A stretch of DNA of 64,000 nt from Oscillatoriophycideae cyanobacterium NC_groundwater_1537_Pr4_S-0.65um_50_18 (GCA_016208305.1 JACQYI010000058.1:62001-126000), one strand, 5' to 3'. Shown: positions 16,254 through 25,979, counted from the first letter of the stretch. The notes: generated by a model from the sequence alone, not told the origin. Translations and numbers: made by a program.

Positions 16254-16345
16254 CAGAGTTGGGCGAAAAGATGGCTTGCTTAAATTATATCCACAAGGTT
16301 TTATAAGCTAGACCAGAGGTTTGCGATCGATTATAGTCTGCTTGT

Positions 16346-16693
16346 TTACAGCCCCAAGCAATAACGGACAGCATTTTCAACCTCAAGCATTTTCTCGTTT
16401 GAGAGTTGACCTGCTGACTCTTCAGGAAATCGCTTTGCATCCAGCGATCGTACCTGGAACCCCAAAAAGACCGTTTCAAGCGGTAAACCACTCTCCTCTG
16501 GTAACACCCGGACATTCATGGGGTAATCTTTCAAGATATTACTGCCCTTTGTTCCCACTACAACCGTAACAACGAGGGGTAAACGGTTGATAGCATTGAT
16601 GGAGAGTACAAGTACAGGTCGTTGTCCAGCTTGCTCTCTGCCTTGAACTGGATTCAAATTAACAAAGTAAATCTCAGACCGTCGAATGCTCAT
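16346..16693 (-). CDS. MazF/PemK-type toxin
   Basis: 115 residues, normal length. Family features are RSEIYFVNLNPVQGREQAGQ, then RPVLVLSINAINR, the strand TVVVGTKGS, then GLPLETVFLGFQVRSLDAKR. MazF toxins are sequence-specific mRNA endoribonucleases. The ATG overlaps the stop of the upstream antitoxin gene by 4 bases (ATGA), showing translational coupling. The C-terminus (EKMLEVENAVRYCLGL) is intact, so the toxin looks functional. Confidence 0.9.
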   Translation of the reverse strand: MSIRRSEIYFVNLNPVQGREQAGQRPVLVLSINAINRLPLVVTVVVGTKGSNILKDYPMNVRVLPEESGLPLETVFLGFQVRSLDAKRFPEESAGQLSNEKMLEVENAVRYCLGL

Positions 16694-16905
16694 GCACTTT
16701 GCAATCCGTCCAGCTCCGTCAAGGTAAACTCCTGATTAATCGCTGTAATTTCAGCCTGTATTTCTGGATCGTTTGCCATCTCTAATAAGTCAGCTTCATC
16801 CGGTTCCCTAAGCTGACGGGCAATCCGTTCCAGAAGCCAGAGTTTTTCCCTTGCAGATAAATCAGCGATCGCTCGTTCGATCTTTAACAGATTCTGGGAA
16901 GCCAT
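16690..16905 (-). CDS. Antitoxin partner of the MazF-type toxin
   Basis: 71 residues from the ATG at 16905 (MASQNLLKIERAIADLSARE). The frame is open further upstream, but the extra residues do not look like protein of this family. It is a small acidic helical protein of the cyanobacterial type often found before MazF (KLWLLERIARQLREPDEADL), not a classical AbrB-fold MazE. Its C-terminus overlaps the toxin start. The region upstream (16906-17063) holds two dyads, TCGT-A-ACGA near 16931-16940 and AGGGT-N6-ACCCT at 16954-16969, that may be its own operators. Confidence 0.75.
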   Translation of the reverse strand: MASQNLLKIERAIADLSAREKLWLLERIARQLREPDEADLLEMANDPEIQAEITAINQEFTLTELDGLQSA

Positions 16906-16953
16906 TGCCGCAACATTAGATTTGAGGATATGTCGTAACGATAACATGGTGAG

Positions 16954-16969
16954 AGGGTAGCAAAACCCT
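16954..16969. promoter_or_regulatory. Dyad AGGGT-N6-ACCCT upstream of the antitoxin gene
   Basis: A 5-bp inverted repeat about 50 bases before the antitoxin start. Toxin-antitoxin operons are usually autorepressed at such sites. The arms are short, so this is tentative. Confidence 0.3.
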
Positions 16970-17063
16970 GAAATTATGTCTTGCGATCGCCACCTTTCAA
17001 TCTCAGAACCCGATCGCCCATCCATTAACATAGAACTAGATCCAGGGATAGGAAAATAGACAA

Positions 17064-17705
17064 ATGGTGCAAACGATCGCAGCAGAAAAAGTAACGCTCT
17101 ATGATTTGGAGCAGCGATTTCAGTTGCGGCAAATTGAAGACCCTTCATTCTTCCCAGAGTGGCAAGCAGACTTGCCTGCGTTGACGGAAACAGAACAGCA
17201 AAGACTGTTGCGCGTGCAGGCGATTGTCGCAAATCTGGAACGGCGATCGGTGTTAGAAAATACCGTTAAATTGGCGGTCGTTGCTCCCCTACTGGATTTA
17301 TCAGGGCTGTTCTTGCCCCCGTTCTACGTCAGCACAGAAGACTCTGTAGAGATTGAAGCTGCTGATGGAAACGTGATAGTGCGGGGTCGCATTGATGTTT
17401 TGGTACTACAGGATCAGCTCTGGGTGCTGGTCATTGAGTCTAAACGAGCTGAGTTTTCACCTAAAGTGGGCATTCCTCAAATCTTGTCTTACATGCTGGC
17501 TGCACCCAATGGAAACTTTCCTCGCTATGGGTTAGTCACCAATGGTACAGATTTTGTCTTCTTGAAGTTAATGATTCGAGAGGTTCCCCACTATGGGCGA
17601 TCGCGGCAATTTATCTTAGGGCAAGACCATGATCTAGAGCGCGTCTTGCAAATCCTCAAGCATCTGGCGGCCATGATTGAGTCAACAGGACAGCAGCAAG
17701 GGTAG
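17064..17705 (+). CDS. Stand-alone type I restriction HsdR N-terminal-like (HSDR_N) nuclease protein
   Basis: 213 residues. The middle part has the PD-(D/E)xK arrangement of the HsdR_N nuclease fold: RGRIDVLVLQDQLWVLVIES followed by KRAEFS, with the Asp of RIDVLV and the ESK triad at about residues 110-130. The helix QILSYMLAAPNG and the sheet YGLVTNGTDFVFLKL follow. Helicase and specificity subunits are absent, so it is not a complete type I system; such single-domain proteins are common in cyanobacteria and their role is unknown. It is transcribed divergently from the toxin-antitoxin pair. Confidence 0.8.
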   Translation: MVQTIAAEKVTLYDLEQRFQLRQIEDPSFFPEWQADLPALTETEQQRLLRVQAIVANLERRSVLENTVKLAVVAPLLDLSGLFLPPFYVSTEDSVEIEAADGNVIVRGRIDVLVLQDQLWVLVIESKRAEFSPKVGIPQILSYMLAAPNGNFPRYGLVTNGTDFVFLKLMIREVPHYGRSRQFILGQDHDLERVLQILKHLAAMIESTGQQQG

Positions 17706-17760
17706 AGCAAATACCCCCGTAAAAATCAGAGCATTCACCTTTGCGTTAAGCGAGTCTCAA

Positions 17761-19371
17761 CTAGGCCAAGAGTTTAAAGATGTGTTTCTGAAATTCCTCC
17801 AAGCTTCCCCAAGCTTTTCGGAACGTAGAGAAATTAGGGCTGTTGAAGGAGTGAGTATTGCCATCAGCATAGTTAGGACTGAATCCTAAAATATCCTTTT
17901 GGTGAGGAAGCTGATTCCAATCTTGTTCTGCAAGCCATACAGCTCTCACCCAACGAAAAAATCCTGAATCTGTTTTGCGAACTTGATCATCCAGAAATTC
18001 GACCACATGCGTAACTTTTGCGCGTTGATGCAAAATCATTAGATCTCCGGTTTTAGGGAGATCAACGCCATGACTGGTTGCCCGCCACATTAACTCGAAA
18101 GCTCTACTTTCTGGTCTCTCCATGCGATCGAGCGAATAAGCCCATTGCATTAAATTTGGATCTTTAATATTTTTGATGAAACGAAGTTTAGCGGGGTGGC
18201 ATTCTCGTAACTCCTTTGGGAGAATTGGTGATGGATCTATTTCTAAGATCTCTCCAGCTTCAGTTTGAGCGATGCCCGAAGTTTCAATTTGAGTAAGATC
18301 TAGGGAGACTGGTGGAGGTTCGATCGATGGTTTTTGAGTATCCCAAAACACTGATTTAGAAGGAGGAGGCAGATCTCCTGGTGCGACTTCTGGCACCGCA
18401 ACTATGGCTTTACCTCTGAGGCGGTAGACAAGGGTTTTCAAACTTTCTTCGTTATCAAGAATATATCTATCGTGAGAATTGAGTATGAGAGGAATATGAG
18501 CTACGTCCTGCTGAGAAAACACAACAGGGATGAATTTGGTATCTCTTGATAGATTGTTGTAAAGAGACTGCCTAATAATTGTTCCTTCCCACGTAGCTCC
18601 TCGCCCTTGCCCAGATTCCTCATCTCCCCTAAATCGCCGCCTATAGGTTTCAGTACAAACGATGAGCACAAAATCAGCCCATTCAATCCGTTTTTCCATC
18701 CATAAATCCCACCCATCTCTTGGGGTATATGGAGGCTTGGCTCTAACGTATTGATCTATATCTGTTTCAATCCCCCAAGGTTTTCGTAGGGTATTCGCCA
18801 CCGCCAAAACGTTGTTTTTGTGTTCTTCTGAGTCCCAGCTATAGCTGATGAAGACTTTTGTTGGCTCTTTGGCTTCCTCCGACACCTGTTTCTCCGGCAA
18901 AATGTGAATCTGGAGTGGTGTTGTGACGGGTGGTTTACCTAGTGCAGTCAATAGCTGCGTCCAGGCGAAGATCGGATCGTCTGGGTCAACAAAATTGAGA
19001 TAAGTCAAATAGCCAATGTCAGGCGGAAGCTCACAGGGTTCTTTGAGCAAAGGAATCAGCCGCAGCTCTTTATTTAGCGGATCGGGAGTCCAAAGCAGAT
19101 AGCGCTCAAACTCTGTCCATTTACTTTTCAGATAATTTGGCGTGAGCACCATCAGCGTTTTGCGGCTCGTGGTAGCAGCCCGTTTCAGCTCTGAAATAGC
19201 AGGCGCTCCTATCCGAAAATCTCGATAGTCAATGCAGCACTTCAACCCGGCATCTTCCAATCGCCGCAACAGTTCTCTCCGCACCCACTGATCTTGAGTG
19301 CTGTAAGAGATAAACACATCGTATTCATACGAATTCGAGTCAGAAGGCAGTTGCTCAGGGGAATGACTCAT
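17761..19371 (-). CDS. TIR-SEFIR protein with an unassigned C-terminal domain
   Basis: 536 residues from the ATG at 19371; an in-frame upstream start at 19464 has no domain support. A TIR domain spans about 17-150 (YDVFISYSTQDQWVRRELLR) with a catalytic-type Glu (Glu89, WTEFERYLLW). A SEFIR-like domain is at about 170-330 (KVFISYSWDSEEHKNNVLAV; WMEKRIEWADFVLIVC; RRRFRGDEESGQGRGATWEG). A Pro/Glu-rich linker follows, then a C-terminal module at about 400-536 (LMILHQRAKVTHVVEFLDD; FFRWVRAVWL; PHQKDILGFSPNY) that I cannot name. Its GD-LMILHQRAKVTHVVE start recalls EVE/PUA-like folds. Paired TIR/SEFIR domains suggest an immune signalling or cell-death protein. Confidence 0.8.
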   Translation of the reverse strand: MSHSPEQLPSDSNSYEYDVFISYSTQDQWVRRELLRRLEDAGLKCCIDYRDFRIGAPAISELKRAATTSRKTLMVLTPNYLKSKWTEFERYLLWTPDPLNKELRLIPLLKEPCELPPDIGYLTYLNFVDPDDPIFAWTQLLTALGKPPVTTPLQIHILPEKQVSEEAKEPTKVFISYSWDSEEHKNNVLAVANTLRKPWGIETDIDQYVRAKPPYTPRDGWDLWMEKRIEWADFVLIVCTETYRRRFRGDEESGQGRGATWEGTIIRQSLYNNLSRDTKFIPVVFSQQDVAHIPLILNSHDRYILDNEESLKTLVYRLRGKAIVAVPEVAPGDLPPPSKSVFWDTQKPSIEPPPVSLDLTQIETSGIAQTEAGEILEIDPSPILPKELRECHPAKLRFIKNIKDPNLMQWAYSLDRMERPESRAFELMWRATSHGVDLPKTGDLMILHQRAKVTHVVEFLDDQVRKTDSGFFRWVRAVWLAEQDWNQLPHQKDILGFSPNYADGNTHSFNSPNFSTFRKAWGSLEEFQKHIFKLLA

Positions 19372-19571
19372 GGGGCAATCGGCTTCAAAAATTTGTTCAA
19401 TGCTTCGATCGATTATAAGCCCCTTCTCCAAACCAACGGAAACACCTGCGATCGCCACCCACAACGGTAAAATTTAGAACGATTGCCCTCTAATTCTTAC
19501 CCCTTCATCTGCCATCGCCATCCTCCAACTTTAGTGCTAAGAACTTTGAGGCGCGATCGCCCCCACCAACC

Positions 19572-20783
19572 TTACTCATCCCTAACCGACCAGGCAATAA
19601 ACCGCTCGGTGTAATACAGCGCTACCTGATTCCCCAGGCCGCTAAACAGCGCATCAAACGCATGTTCTGACCAAGGTAGTTCGATATAGACAGCAGTGTT
19701 GCCCGCAGCCAGAAGGCGATCGCGCAATCCTCTGCCATATTTTGCCTGCACCACATGATCTCGCCCGCCATAGATCAGCAGCGTGGGTGGCATATTTGGA
19801 GTGATGTAGGTGTAGGGCGAGGCTTTTTCATAGAGCGCAGGTTTTTGATCGGGGGTACCGCCCAAAAAGGCTTCTAGCACAGCTCTGGAATTGATTGGAT
19901 CAGGCTGGGGTGGCTCTCGATAGCCGATCGTCAAATTGACAGGGCCATAATAATTGACGACAGATCTGACGGGCAGCGCCGCAGAGTAGGCGGCAATCAT
20001 AGCCAGTTGAGCACCTGCCGATCGCCCCATCAACACTAGGCGATCGAGATCGGCCTCTAGAGACCGCGCATGTTTTTGCAGGTAGGTAAGTGCCAGTCGC
20101 ACATCGTCAATCTGAACCGGAAACTGGTATTGCGGCGCATGACGATAATCAAGTGCCACAACGGTATAACCCTGCGCTGCCATATAGCGGTTGAAGTCGG
20201 CGTTGGCTGTAGGGCTGCCATTTTGCCATGCTCCCCCGTAGATTGTGACGATCGTGGGATACAGGCCAGATTGCGGAGGCTGATAGACTTGCAAAAACAG
20301 CGGTACTCCATCGGGCTGGGCAAACTGGATCGATTGCTGCCGAATTTCTTCTACCGCAAGATTACGCTCTGTAGAGATGCCTCGAAACACATCGACTAGC
20401 GCAAACGGCTGTGGCCGCATTTGAGCCTGAAGCTCTGGCGGAATCTGGGGCAGATAGTTTCCTAGCGAATGCTCCATGGCGCTACTGGCTCGCTGGCTGG
20501 CAGTAGCCACCTGACTCAGCGGATGGGCACTCAGCACCATGCCTGCAACGCTGCCAACGATCGCCAATGTAAATATCCAGTGGTTGGAAGGACTCAAGAG
20601 CAGAAACAAGAGCGCGATCGCATTTAGCCCAAATAGCCAGGGGCTAATTTCTGGCGCGCCCACGCCCAAAGGCAGCAGCGTGAACGTCGGGGCAGGAACC
20701 ACAATCCAAAGGCTCAAAAACAAGGCAACGCCACTGAGGAGCAGCAAGAAAAGCAGGAGCAAGTACAGTACCGTAGGTTTCAC
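19572..20783 (-). CDS. Membrane-anchored alpha/beta-hydrolase (esterase/lipase, HSL-like)
   Basis: 403 residues, GTG start overlapping the upstream methyltransferase stop by 4 bases (GTGA). Three membrane helices occupy about residues 5-30, 48-65 and 68-88. The hydrolase domain then has the oxyanion motif TIYGGAWQNG, the nucleophile elbow GRSAG, the acid in YGGRDHVV and the histidine in WSEHAFD. This set fits carboxylesterases of the hormone-sensitive-lipase type; the substrate is unknown. It is translationally coupled to a methyltransferase, which implies a shared function. Confidence 0.85.
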   Translation of the reverse strand: MKPTVLYLLLLFLLLLSGVALFLSLWIVVPAPTFTLLPLGVGAPEISPWLFGLNAIALLFLLLSPSNHWIFTLAIVGSVAGMVLSAHPLSQVATASQRASSAMEHSLGNYLPQIPPELQAQMRPQPFALVDVFRGISTERNLAVEEIRQQSIQFAQPDGVPLFLQVYQPPQSGLYPTIVTIYGGAWQNGSPTANADFNRYMAAQGYTVVALDYRHAPQYQFPVQIDDVRLALTYLQKHARSLEADLDRLVLMGRSAGAQLAMIAAYSAALPVRSVVNYYGPVNLTIGYREPPQPDPINSRAVLEAFLGGTPDQKPALYEKASPYTYITPNMPPTLLIYGGRDHVVQAKYGRGLRDRLLAAGNTAVYIELPWSEHAFDALFSGLGNQVALYYTERFIAWSVRDE

Positions 20784-21736
20784 TGGGGATAGAGAGTTTC
20801 AAGAATATCCTTCAAATTGGCATCCCAGCGCAGTGCCGTTTCCTGAGTCTTTTGGCACAGTACAGAGGTTGCCAGATAGGCAGGGCTTTTGTCCATATCA
20901 GCCGTAACTGCATGTAGTAGATGCGCCACGATCGCAGCCGATTCACCCAACGCCGTATCCAAAATCTTGAATCCCGTTTGGGCATTAAATAATCCATGCC
21001 AGCTTTGATCGGAGAACCGCCAAAAGTCCCAAGGTGTCTCATGCAGGGGAAACGTTTGGTGCGTTGCGATCATCACTAAACCTCCTGGCTTGAGAACGTG
21101 ATTGATCTCGATCGCCGCCTTCCAGGGCATCAGCAAATGCTCAAAAACAGAGATTGAAAAAACTGCGTCAAAAGTCTGCTGTGGGAACAAGTTTGATAAC
21201 GCGTGAGCATCTCCCACAACATCAACATTATCTCCAGCCACGATATCCATGCCCACATAGTCTACGCGATCGCCCAGCAGCGCCTTACGCACATGACCCG
21301 ATCGATTGCGAGAGCCAATTTCTAGCACTTTAAAGGGAGGCTGCTGAGCGCGAATTTGCTCAAAAAAGCGTTTGTGGAGCGCATGATAAGGATCGGTGCT
21401 AATTTTCCGCTCGACCAATCCTGTGGCTGTTTGGGTTGAGCCATCTGCCAGACTGAAGATGAGCTGCATTTGGCTCACCTGCTTAGGGGGCAGATCGACT
21501 GAGGCATGAAACTCAAAGCGGCTGTTTTGAGCAGCTTTGCCAAACTGATGTTCTAAATCAGGGCTGGGCAAGCCATAGCCTTTGACAGGAACTGCCTCAG
21601 CGCCTGGAAACTGGTAGGCCATAGAGACAATCGATTTTCCAGGAGATTTTTCAGGAGAACCTTCCGGACAATAAGCCCAGCCTTTGACAAAAACGATGCC
21701 TCGGAAATAGAGGAGTTCATCGACAAACCACTGCAT
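20780..21736 (-). CDS. Class I SAM-dependent methyltransferase
   Basis: 318 residues. The first 120 form an unrecognised beta-rich domain (FVDELLYFRGIVFVKGWAYC, with SIVSMAYQFPGAEAVPVKGY). The methyltransferase core runs from about 140, with motif I KVLEIGSRNRSGHV, the acidic loop YVGMDIVAGDNVDVVGDA, FDAVFSISVFEHL and LKPGGLVMIATHQ. A beta-rich N-terminal domain before such a core is seen in methyltransferases near glycan or polysaccharide genes, but no glycan genes are adjacent. It overlaps the esterase gene by 4 bases. Confidence 0.82.
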   Translation of the reverse strand: MQWFVDELLYFRGIVFVKGWAYCPEGSPEKSPGKSIVSMAYQFPGAEAVPVKGYGLPSPDLEHQFGKAAQNSRFEFHASVDLPPKQVSQMQLIFSLADGSTQTATGLVERKISTDPYHALHKRFFEQIRAQQPPFKVLEIGSRNRSGHVRKALLGDRVDYVGMDIVAGDNVDVVGDAHALSNLFPQQTFDAVFSISVFEHLLMPWKAAIEINHVLKPGGLVMIATHQTFPLHETPWDFWRFSDQSWHGLFNAQTGFKILDTALGESAAIVAHLLHAVTADMDKSPAYLATSVLCQKTQETALRWDANLKDILETLYPQ

Positions 21737-21781
21737 TTTTGTGCGATCGCCCCCGCCGTAAGATGATGATCCTGAATCTCG

Positions 21782-23992
21782 CTATGGCGCAGCACCCGAC
21801 AAAGCGGAGTGCTCTGACGAATACTCGGCCAGCTTTTTGGAAACCTCTGGATTATAGAGTCTCAGATAGTTCCAGTAGTTACCAAACACAGATTCGACGT
21901 AGCCTTTCGTTTCCGGAAACGGAATCTGCTCGATAAACCGATCGGGATCGCTAAATCCAAATCTGCTGATCCAATCGGCAACGCTTCCTGGCCCAGCATT
22001 GTAGCTAGCTACAGCAAAGAGTGAGTTATTGCTATATTCCCGATGGGTATAGTCCAGGTACCAAGTTCCTATCTTGATATTGTCACTGGGATTGCCCAAG
22101 CTGTAATCCTTTACCTTAATCTGTTTGGCAACCCAGTCGGCTGTTTCTGGCATCACCTGCATCAACCCGGTTGCACCCACTGAAGATTCAATCTTGGGTT
22201 GAAACCGAGATTCTTGTCGAATCAGAGCCGTTACCAACATGGGGTTAATTTGCAATTCTTTGGCTGATTGCTTAATGAGACCCTCATACGGAAAAGGATA
22301 GAGGGCTTCCCAGTATCCGACTTGCTGCCGCAGAGTTTTGTATTGCGCTTTTTCGGCGGCGGGTTCACGCGAAGACAAATTAGACAACATAAAAATGCCG
22401 TCTAGGTTATCGCCAACCCCCATACGCATTAGCCCATCTGTAAACTGTTCTGCCACCGTCGGCTGAACGCGATTGACAAATTCGGCTTGCCAGCGTGTCC
22501 AGGCATCCAAATCTTGCCCCAAGAGGTATAGTTCTTGAGTTGCGATCGACCCCGCCAAAGGAGTCGATCGCCGGAAAGACTCGGCAATTTGCGGCGACTG
22601 GGCGCGCACTGTTGTAAAATCGCCCACGTTCCAGCCCAGCATACTGGCCGATCGCCAAGCGTAATAGGAGTCAGGATAGTTACTCAACACATACTCAAAA
22701 GCCTGTTGAGACTCCTTTTTCTGACCCAGTTGCGCTGCCCACTTGCCAATCCAAAAAGAGGCTTCGGGCGCATATTCGCTATCCGGATTTTCTTGAGCCA
22801 ACTGCCGCGCCCATTCCCAGGCTGGCTTGATGTTGCCCTGTTTCACATGCTCTTCAACCTGCTTCCAGCGCAGCTTCGCCGCTGTTTCTGATTTGCTGTG
22901 CTGAGTAATCACCGACTGCTGAGCCTGCAATGCCGACTCTGGACTCTTGAGTGCCAGCAAGACCTCTGCTTTAACAGCCAAAGCTTCAGCTGCTCTGTCT
23001 GGAAACTGGTTAATGGCCTGATCCAGAAAAGGAACTGCCGCTTCAGGCTTATCCACCAGTTCGGCAATTTTGATCAGCGCCTGTCCGGCCTCTTTGGTCG
23101 TGGGGTAGGCTTGCAGCAGCTCTTGGTAAGCCACGATCGCATCTTTGGTTCTTTCTCCCAACTGCGCCCCTCGTCCAGTGCGATACATATTCAGCGGCGT
23201 GTTGGGTGCTTTACCGTAGGCTGCTCCAGCGCTGCCGTAATAGCCTTTTTCCCAAAAAGCAAAGGCGATCGCTTCCCAATCTTCTGGAGTCAGCTTAGAA
23301 GCATATTCTTCCTTCAGCCGATTCAGCACGCCCAGAATGCCGGGGGTATAGATGCCATGCCGCGCAATTTGCAGCAAGAGCTGTGGCTGGTCGGGCTTTT
23401 TCTCTAGCCTTGCCGAGGCTACATCAACCGCCCGAGGATGGCTCGGAAACTGGGTCAACACCTGATCCCAATATTGCGGATTGGTTTTGCCCAAGGCGTA
23501 GAGAGCCTCAGCCGCTGCTATATCTTTAGGGTGCTTTTGCAGCAAGGCTTTCCAGGTTTCGGCAGCTTTGGCAGGGTTGCCTGTGGCTGTGTAAGCCTGG
23601 GCACGCTTTGCCAAGATATGGGCTGCTAACACCGGATAGTCCTTCTCCAATCCCTCTAGCCAAGGCAACGCTTTACCCCCACGATCCTGCTGAATCAGAT
23701 CGGTCGCCAACAGGTAGCGGGCGCGGTTGCGATCGATCGAGGGCATTCCTTTGGCGATCGCCTCTAGCTTAGCGGCGCGGTTAGCGGGCTGAGTCGCGAG
23801 AGCCAGCACCTGTGAATTTGGATCTTGCGCCAAGCTGAGATCGGCGGTGGCTGGGGCAGCTGCAAGCCACTCTTTCATTGAAGGCATTTGAAAGTCACTT
23901 AAAAGATTAAGCGATGAAACGCCTGCGCCTAGCGTCAGTGCCGTTAGCCCAATGCCCGCTAGCCAAACCTGCTTTTTGTACTGATTCACCAT
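21782..23992 (-). CDS. Soluble lytic murein transglycosylase (Slt-type) with TPR-like repeats
   Basis: 736 residues from the ATG at 23992 (MVNQYKKQVWLAGIG), which places a signal anchor at 8-27. Long alpha-superhelical TPR-like repeats cover about 60-560. A C-terminal SLT (GH23) domain has the catalytic Glu594 in ALIRQESRF, followed by GATGLMQVMPETADW and YNAGPGSV. It cleaves the beta-1,4 bond of peptidoglycan to 1,6-anhydro-muramic products in the periplasm during wall turnover. The promoter side is the 24038-24405 spacer, shared with the divergent aminopeptidase gene. Confidence 0.92.
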   Translation of the reverse strand: MVNQYKKQVWLAGIGLTALTLGAGVSSLNLLSDFQMPSMKEWLAAAPATADLSLAQDPNSQVLALATQPANRAAKLEAIAKGMPSIDRNRARYLLATDLIQQDRGGKALPWLEGLEKDYPVLAAHILAKRAQAYTATGNPAKAAETWKALLQKHPKDIAAAEALYALGKTNPQYWDQVLTQFPSHPRAVDVASARLEKKPDQPQLLLQIARHGIYTPGILGVLNRLKEEYASKLTPEDWEAIAFAFWEKGYYGSAGAAYGKAPNTPLNMYRTGRGAQLGERTKDAIVAYQELLQAYPTTKEAGQALIKIAELVDKPEAAVPFLDQAINQFPDRAAEALAVKAEVLLALKSPESALQAQQSVITQHSKSETAAKLRWKQVEEHVKQGNIKPAWEWARQLAQENPDSEYAPEASFWIGKWAAQLGQKKESQQAFEYVLSNYPDSYYAWRSASMLGWNVGDFTTVRAQSPQIAESFRRSTPLAGSIATQELYLLGQDLDAWTRWQAEFVNRVQPTVAEQFTDGLMRMGVGDNLDGIFMLSNLSSREPAAEKAQYKTLRQQVGYWEALYPFPYEGLIKQSAKELQINPMLVTALIRQESRFQPKIESSVGATGLMQVMPETADWVAKQIKVKDYSLGNPSDNIKIGTWYLDYTHREYSNNSLFAVASYNAGPGSVADWISRFGFSDPDRFIEQIPFPETKGYVESVFGNYWNYLRLYNPEVSKKLAEYSSEHSALSGAAP

Positions 23993-24096
23993 CCGCCTAC
24001 CCAGCCCGTTATTTGTATACTCAGCTGCCCATAGCAATCTTTTACAAAGGTTCCGAATCGCATCAGCCCTCTTCGTCTAATTAAACCTAAGCTGAA

Positions 24097-24143
24097 ATGA
24101 TTTTTTTGAAAGAGGTGCGGAGCGCCCCTTGCGAAAAAATCAT
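24097..24143. repeat. Imperfect hairpin in the slt-pepA divergent spacer
   Basis: Arms ATGATTTTTTTG (24097-24108) and CGAAAAAATCAT (24132-24143) pair, with a GC-rich centre (GGTGCGGAGCGCCCC). It has a terminator-like form but lies upstream of both genes. The rest of the 24038-24405 spacer shows no gene and no obvious repeat. Confidence 0.5.
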
Positions 24144-24405
24144 ACATAAAACCAGCAACGCTCTAAAAGCTTATGGGTTCTGGCTCCTCATCCTAGCGCT
24201 TCTGGCAAAAATCGATCGCTCATAGAGACACAAACGGAGACTCAGAAAAACACAAATGCCTGCTCATTCTCTCAGAGGTTGAGATTATACGTAGGGCAAC
24301 TCAAAACCTTGGCATGCAATCTCCTGAGACGCCACACAAGCCCCGATCAAATTGCGCGATACTGGAAGCACAAGCTAATCATACGCATTACAAGTCGCAT
24401 CAATC

Positions 24406-25875
24406 ATGGATCTTCGAGGCATAAATACACCACGCTTAGAGTGGTCTGGAGACTGTCTAGTCATTGGGTTGTTTGAGAATGCGATCGAGCTGACGGGCGA
24501 CCTCACCGAGCTAGATCAACATCTCTCTGGCACCCTAACCGAACTGATCGCCGAAGCAGAATTCAAAGGCAAAGAAGGCAGCAGCGCCGTGGCGCGAGTC
24601 GGCGGCGGCAGCAGTATTCGCAAAATTGCGGTTGTGGGTTTGGGCAAAGCTGAGGCTCTCAAGCTAGATACTCTGCGCCGAGGAGCGGCAGTGGCGGCTC
24701 GGCTTGGTAAAAAAGAGAAGGTAAAAACGCTGGGCTTAAGTCTGCCCACATGGAATAATGACGCGGATCTGACCCTACAGGCGATCGCCGAGGGGATTGA
24801 GCTGGCACTGCATCAAGACAGCCGCTTTAAGTCGGAAGATGAGAAAGGGCTAAAGCTAGAGCAAATTGAAATCTTGGGCTTTAGCGATGGAGAAGCGGCG
24901 ATCGCCCGTGCTCGTCAAATCAGCCTAGGGGTAATTCTGGCGCGTGAGCTAGTTTCGGCTCCGGCTAACATCGTTACTCCCATCACAATGGCGGCAGCCG
25001 CAGAGGCGATCGCTCAGGAATACGGCCTGGAGCTGCAAATTTTAGAAAAGGCCGACTGCGAGAAGCTGGGCATGGGGGCATTTTTGGGCGTGGCTCAAGC
25101 TTCTGAGCTGCCACCCAAATTTATTCATCTCACCTACCGTCCCGTGGGGACACCCCGCAAAAAATTGGCAATCATCGGCAAAGGGCTGACCTTTGACAGC
25201 GGTGGACTCAACATCAAAGGCGCGGGCAGCGGCATTGAGATGATGAAGACCGACATGGGTGGTGCGGCAGCAACCCTGGGTGCGGCTAAGGCGATCGGCG
25301 CGATCAAGCCTGATGTGGAAGTCCATTTCATCAGCGCTGTAACCGAGAATATGATCAGCGGTCACGCGATGCATCCGGGCGATATCCTCACGGCCTCTAA
25401 CGGCAAGACCATTGAGGTCAACAACACGGATGCCGAGGGTCGCCTGACGCTGGCAGATGCTCTGGTCTACACCGATAAGCTGGGAGTAGATGCCATGATT
25501 GATCTCGCAACGCTAACGGGAGCCTGCGTCGTGGCCTTGGGCGACGATATTGCGGGCATCTGGACTGAGGATGAGGCGATCGCCTCACAATTTTCTCAGG
25601 CATCAGAGCTGGCAGGCGAGAAGTTCTGGCGCATGCCAATCGAGGAGAAGTACTTCGAGGGTCTAAAGTCTGTGGTGGCAGACATGAAGAATACGGGGCC
25701 ACGACCCGGCGGGGCGATTACGGCAACGCTGTTTCTGAAGCAATTTGTTAAAGATACGCCTTGGGCACACTTGGATGTGGCAGGGCCAGTTTGGACAGAC
25801 AAGGAAAATGGCTATAACAATGCTGGAGGAACAGGATATCCGGTGCGATCGCTGGTGAATTGGGTGCTGGGCTAA
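24406..25875 (+). CDS. pepA: Leucyl aminopeptidase (M17)
   Basis: 489 residues, full length. The M17 signature NTDAEGRL lies at about 340-347, with metal ligands in KGLTFDSGG (about 261) and the lysine/arginine of the active site in KTDMGGAA. It is a hexameric cytoplasmic metallopeptidase that removes N-terminal residues in peptide turnover. The ATG at 24406 was kept because the N-terminal domain begins normally; there is no clear Shine-Dalgarno sequence. It is monocistronic with a GC-rich terminator 75 bases after the stop. Confidence 0.95.
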   Translation: MDLRGINTPRLEWSGDCLVIGLFENAIELTGDLTELDQHLSGTLTELIAEAEFKGKEGSSAVARVGGGSSIRKIAVVGLGKAEALKLDTLRRGAAVAARLGKKEKVKTLGLSLPTWNNDADLTLQAIAEGIELALHQDSRFKSEDEKGLKLEQIEILGFSDGEAAIARARQISLGVILARELVSAPANIVTPITMAAAAEAIAQEYGLELQILEKADCEKLGMGAFLGVAQASELPPKFIHLTYRPVGTPRKKLAIIGKGLTFDSGGLNIKGAGSGIEMMKTDMGGAAATLGAAKAIGAIKPDVEVHFISAVTENMISGHAMHPGDILTASNGKTIEVNNTDAEGRLTLADALVYTDKLGVDAMIDLATLTGACVVALGDDIAGIWTEDEAIASQFSQASELAGEKFWRMPIEEKYFEGLKSVVADMKNTGPRPGGAITATLFLKQFVKDTPWAHLDVAGPVWTDKENGYNNAGGTGYPVRSLVNWVLG

Positions 25876-25949
25876 ATTGGTCTCAAGCGTCCATCGCAGA
25901 TCGCTATCCCAAGTTGGTTGATCAAGTTAGTTTATCGACCAGCCTTTCC

Positions 25950-25979
25950 AACCCCCTAAGTTCTTTACTTCAGGGGGTT
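25950..25979 (+). terminator. Rho-independent terminator of pepA
   Basis: AACCCCCT (25950-25957) pairs with AGGGGGTT (25972-25979), followed by TCAACTTTTTT. Confidence 0.85.

Noticed and set aside
16906-17232. Long N-terminal extension of the antitoxin gene
   Set aside because: It would run over the divergent HsdR_N gene start and adds residues unlike the family; the internal ATG at 16905 gives a normal-sized antitoxin.
17064-17705. Type I restriction system
   Set aside because: Only an HsdR_N-like domain is present; no helicase, methylase or specificity gene is nearby.
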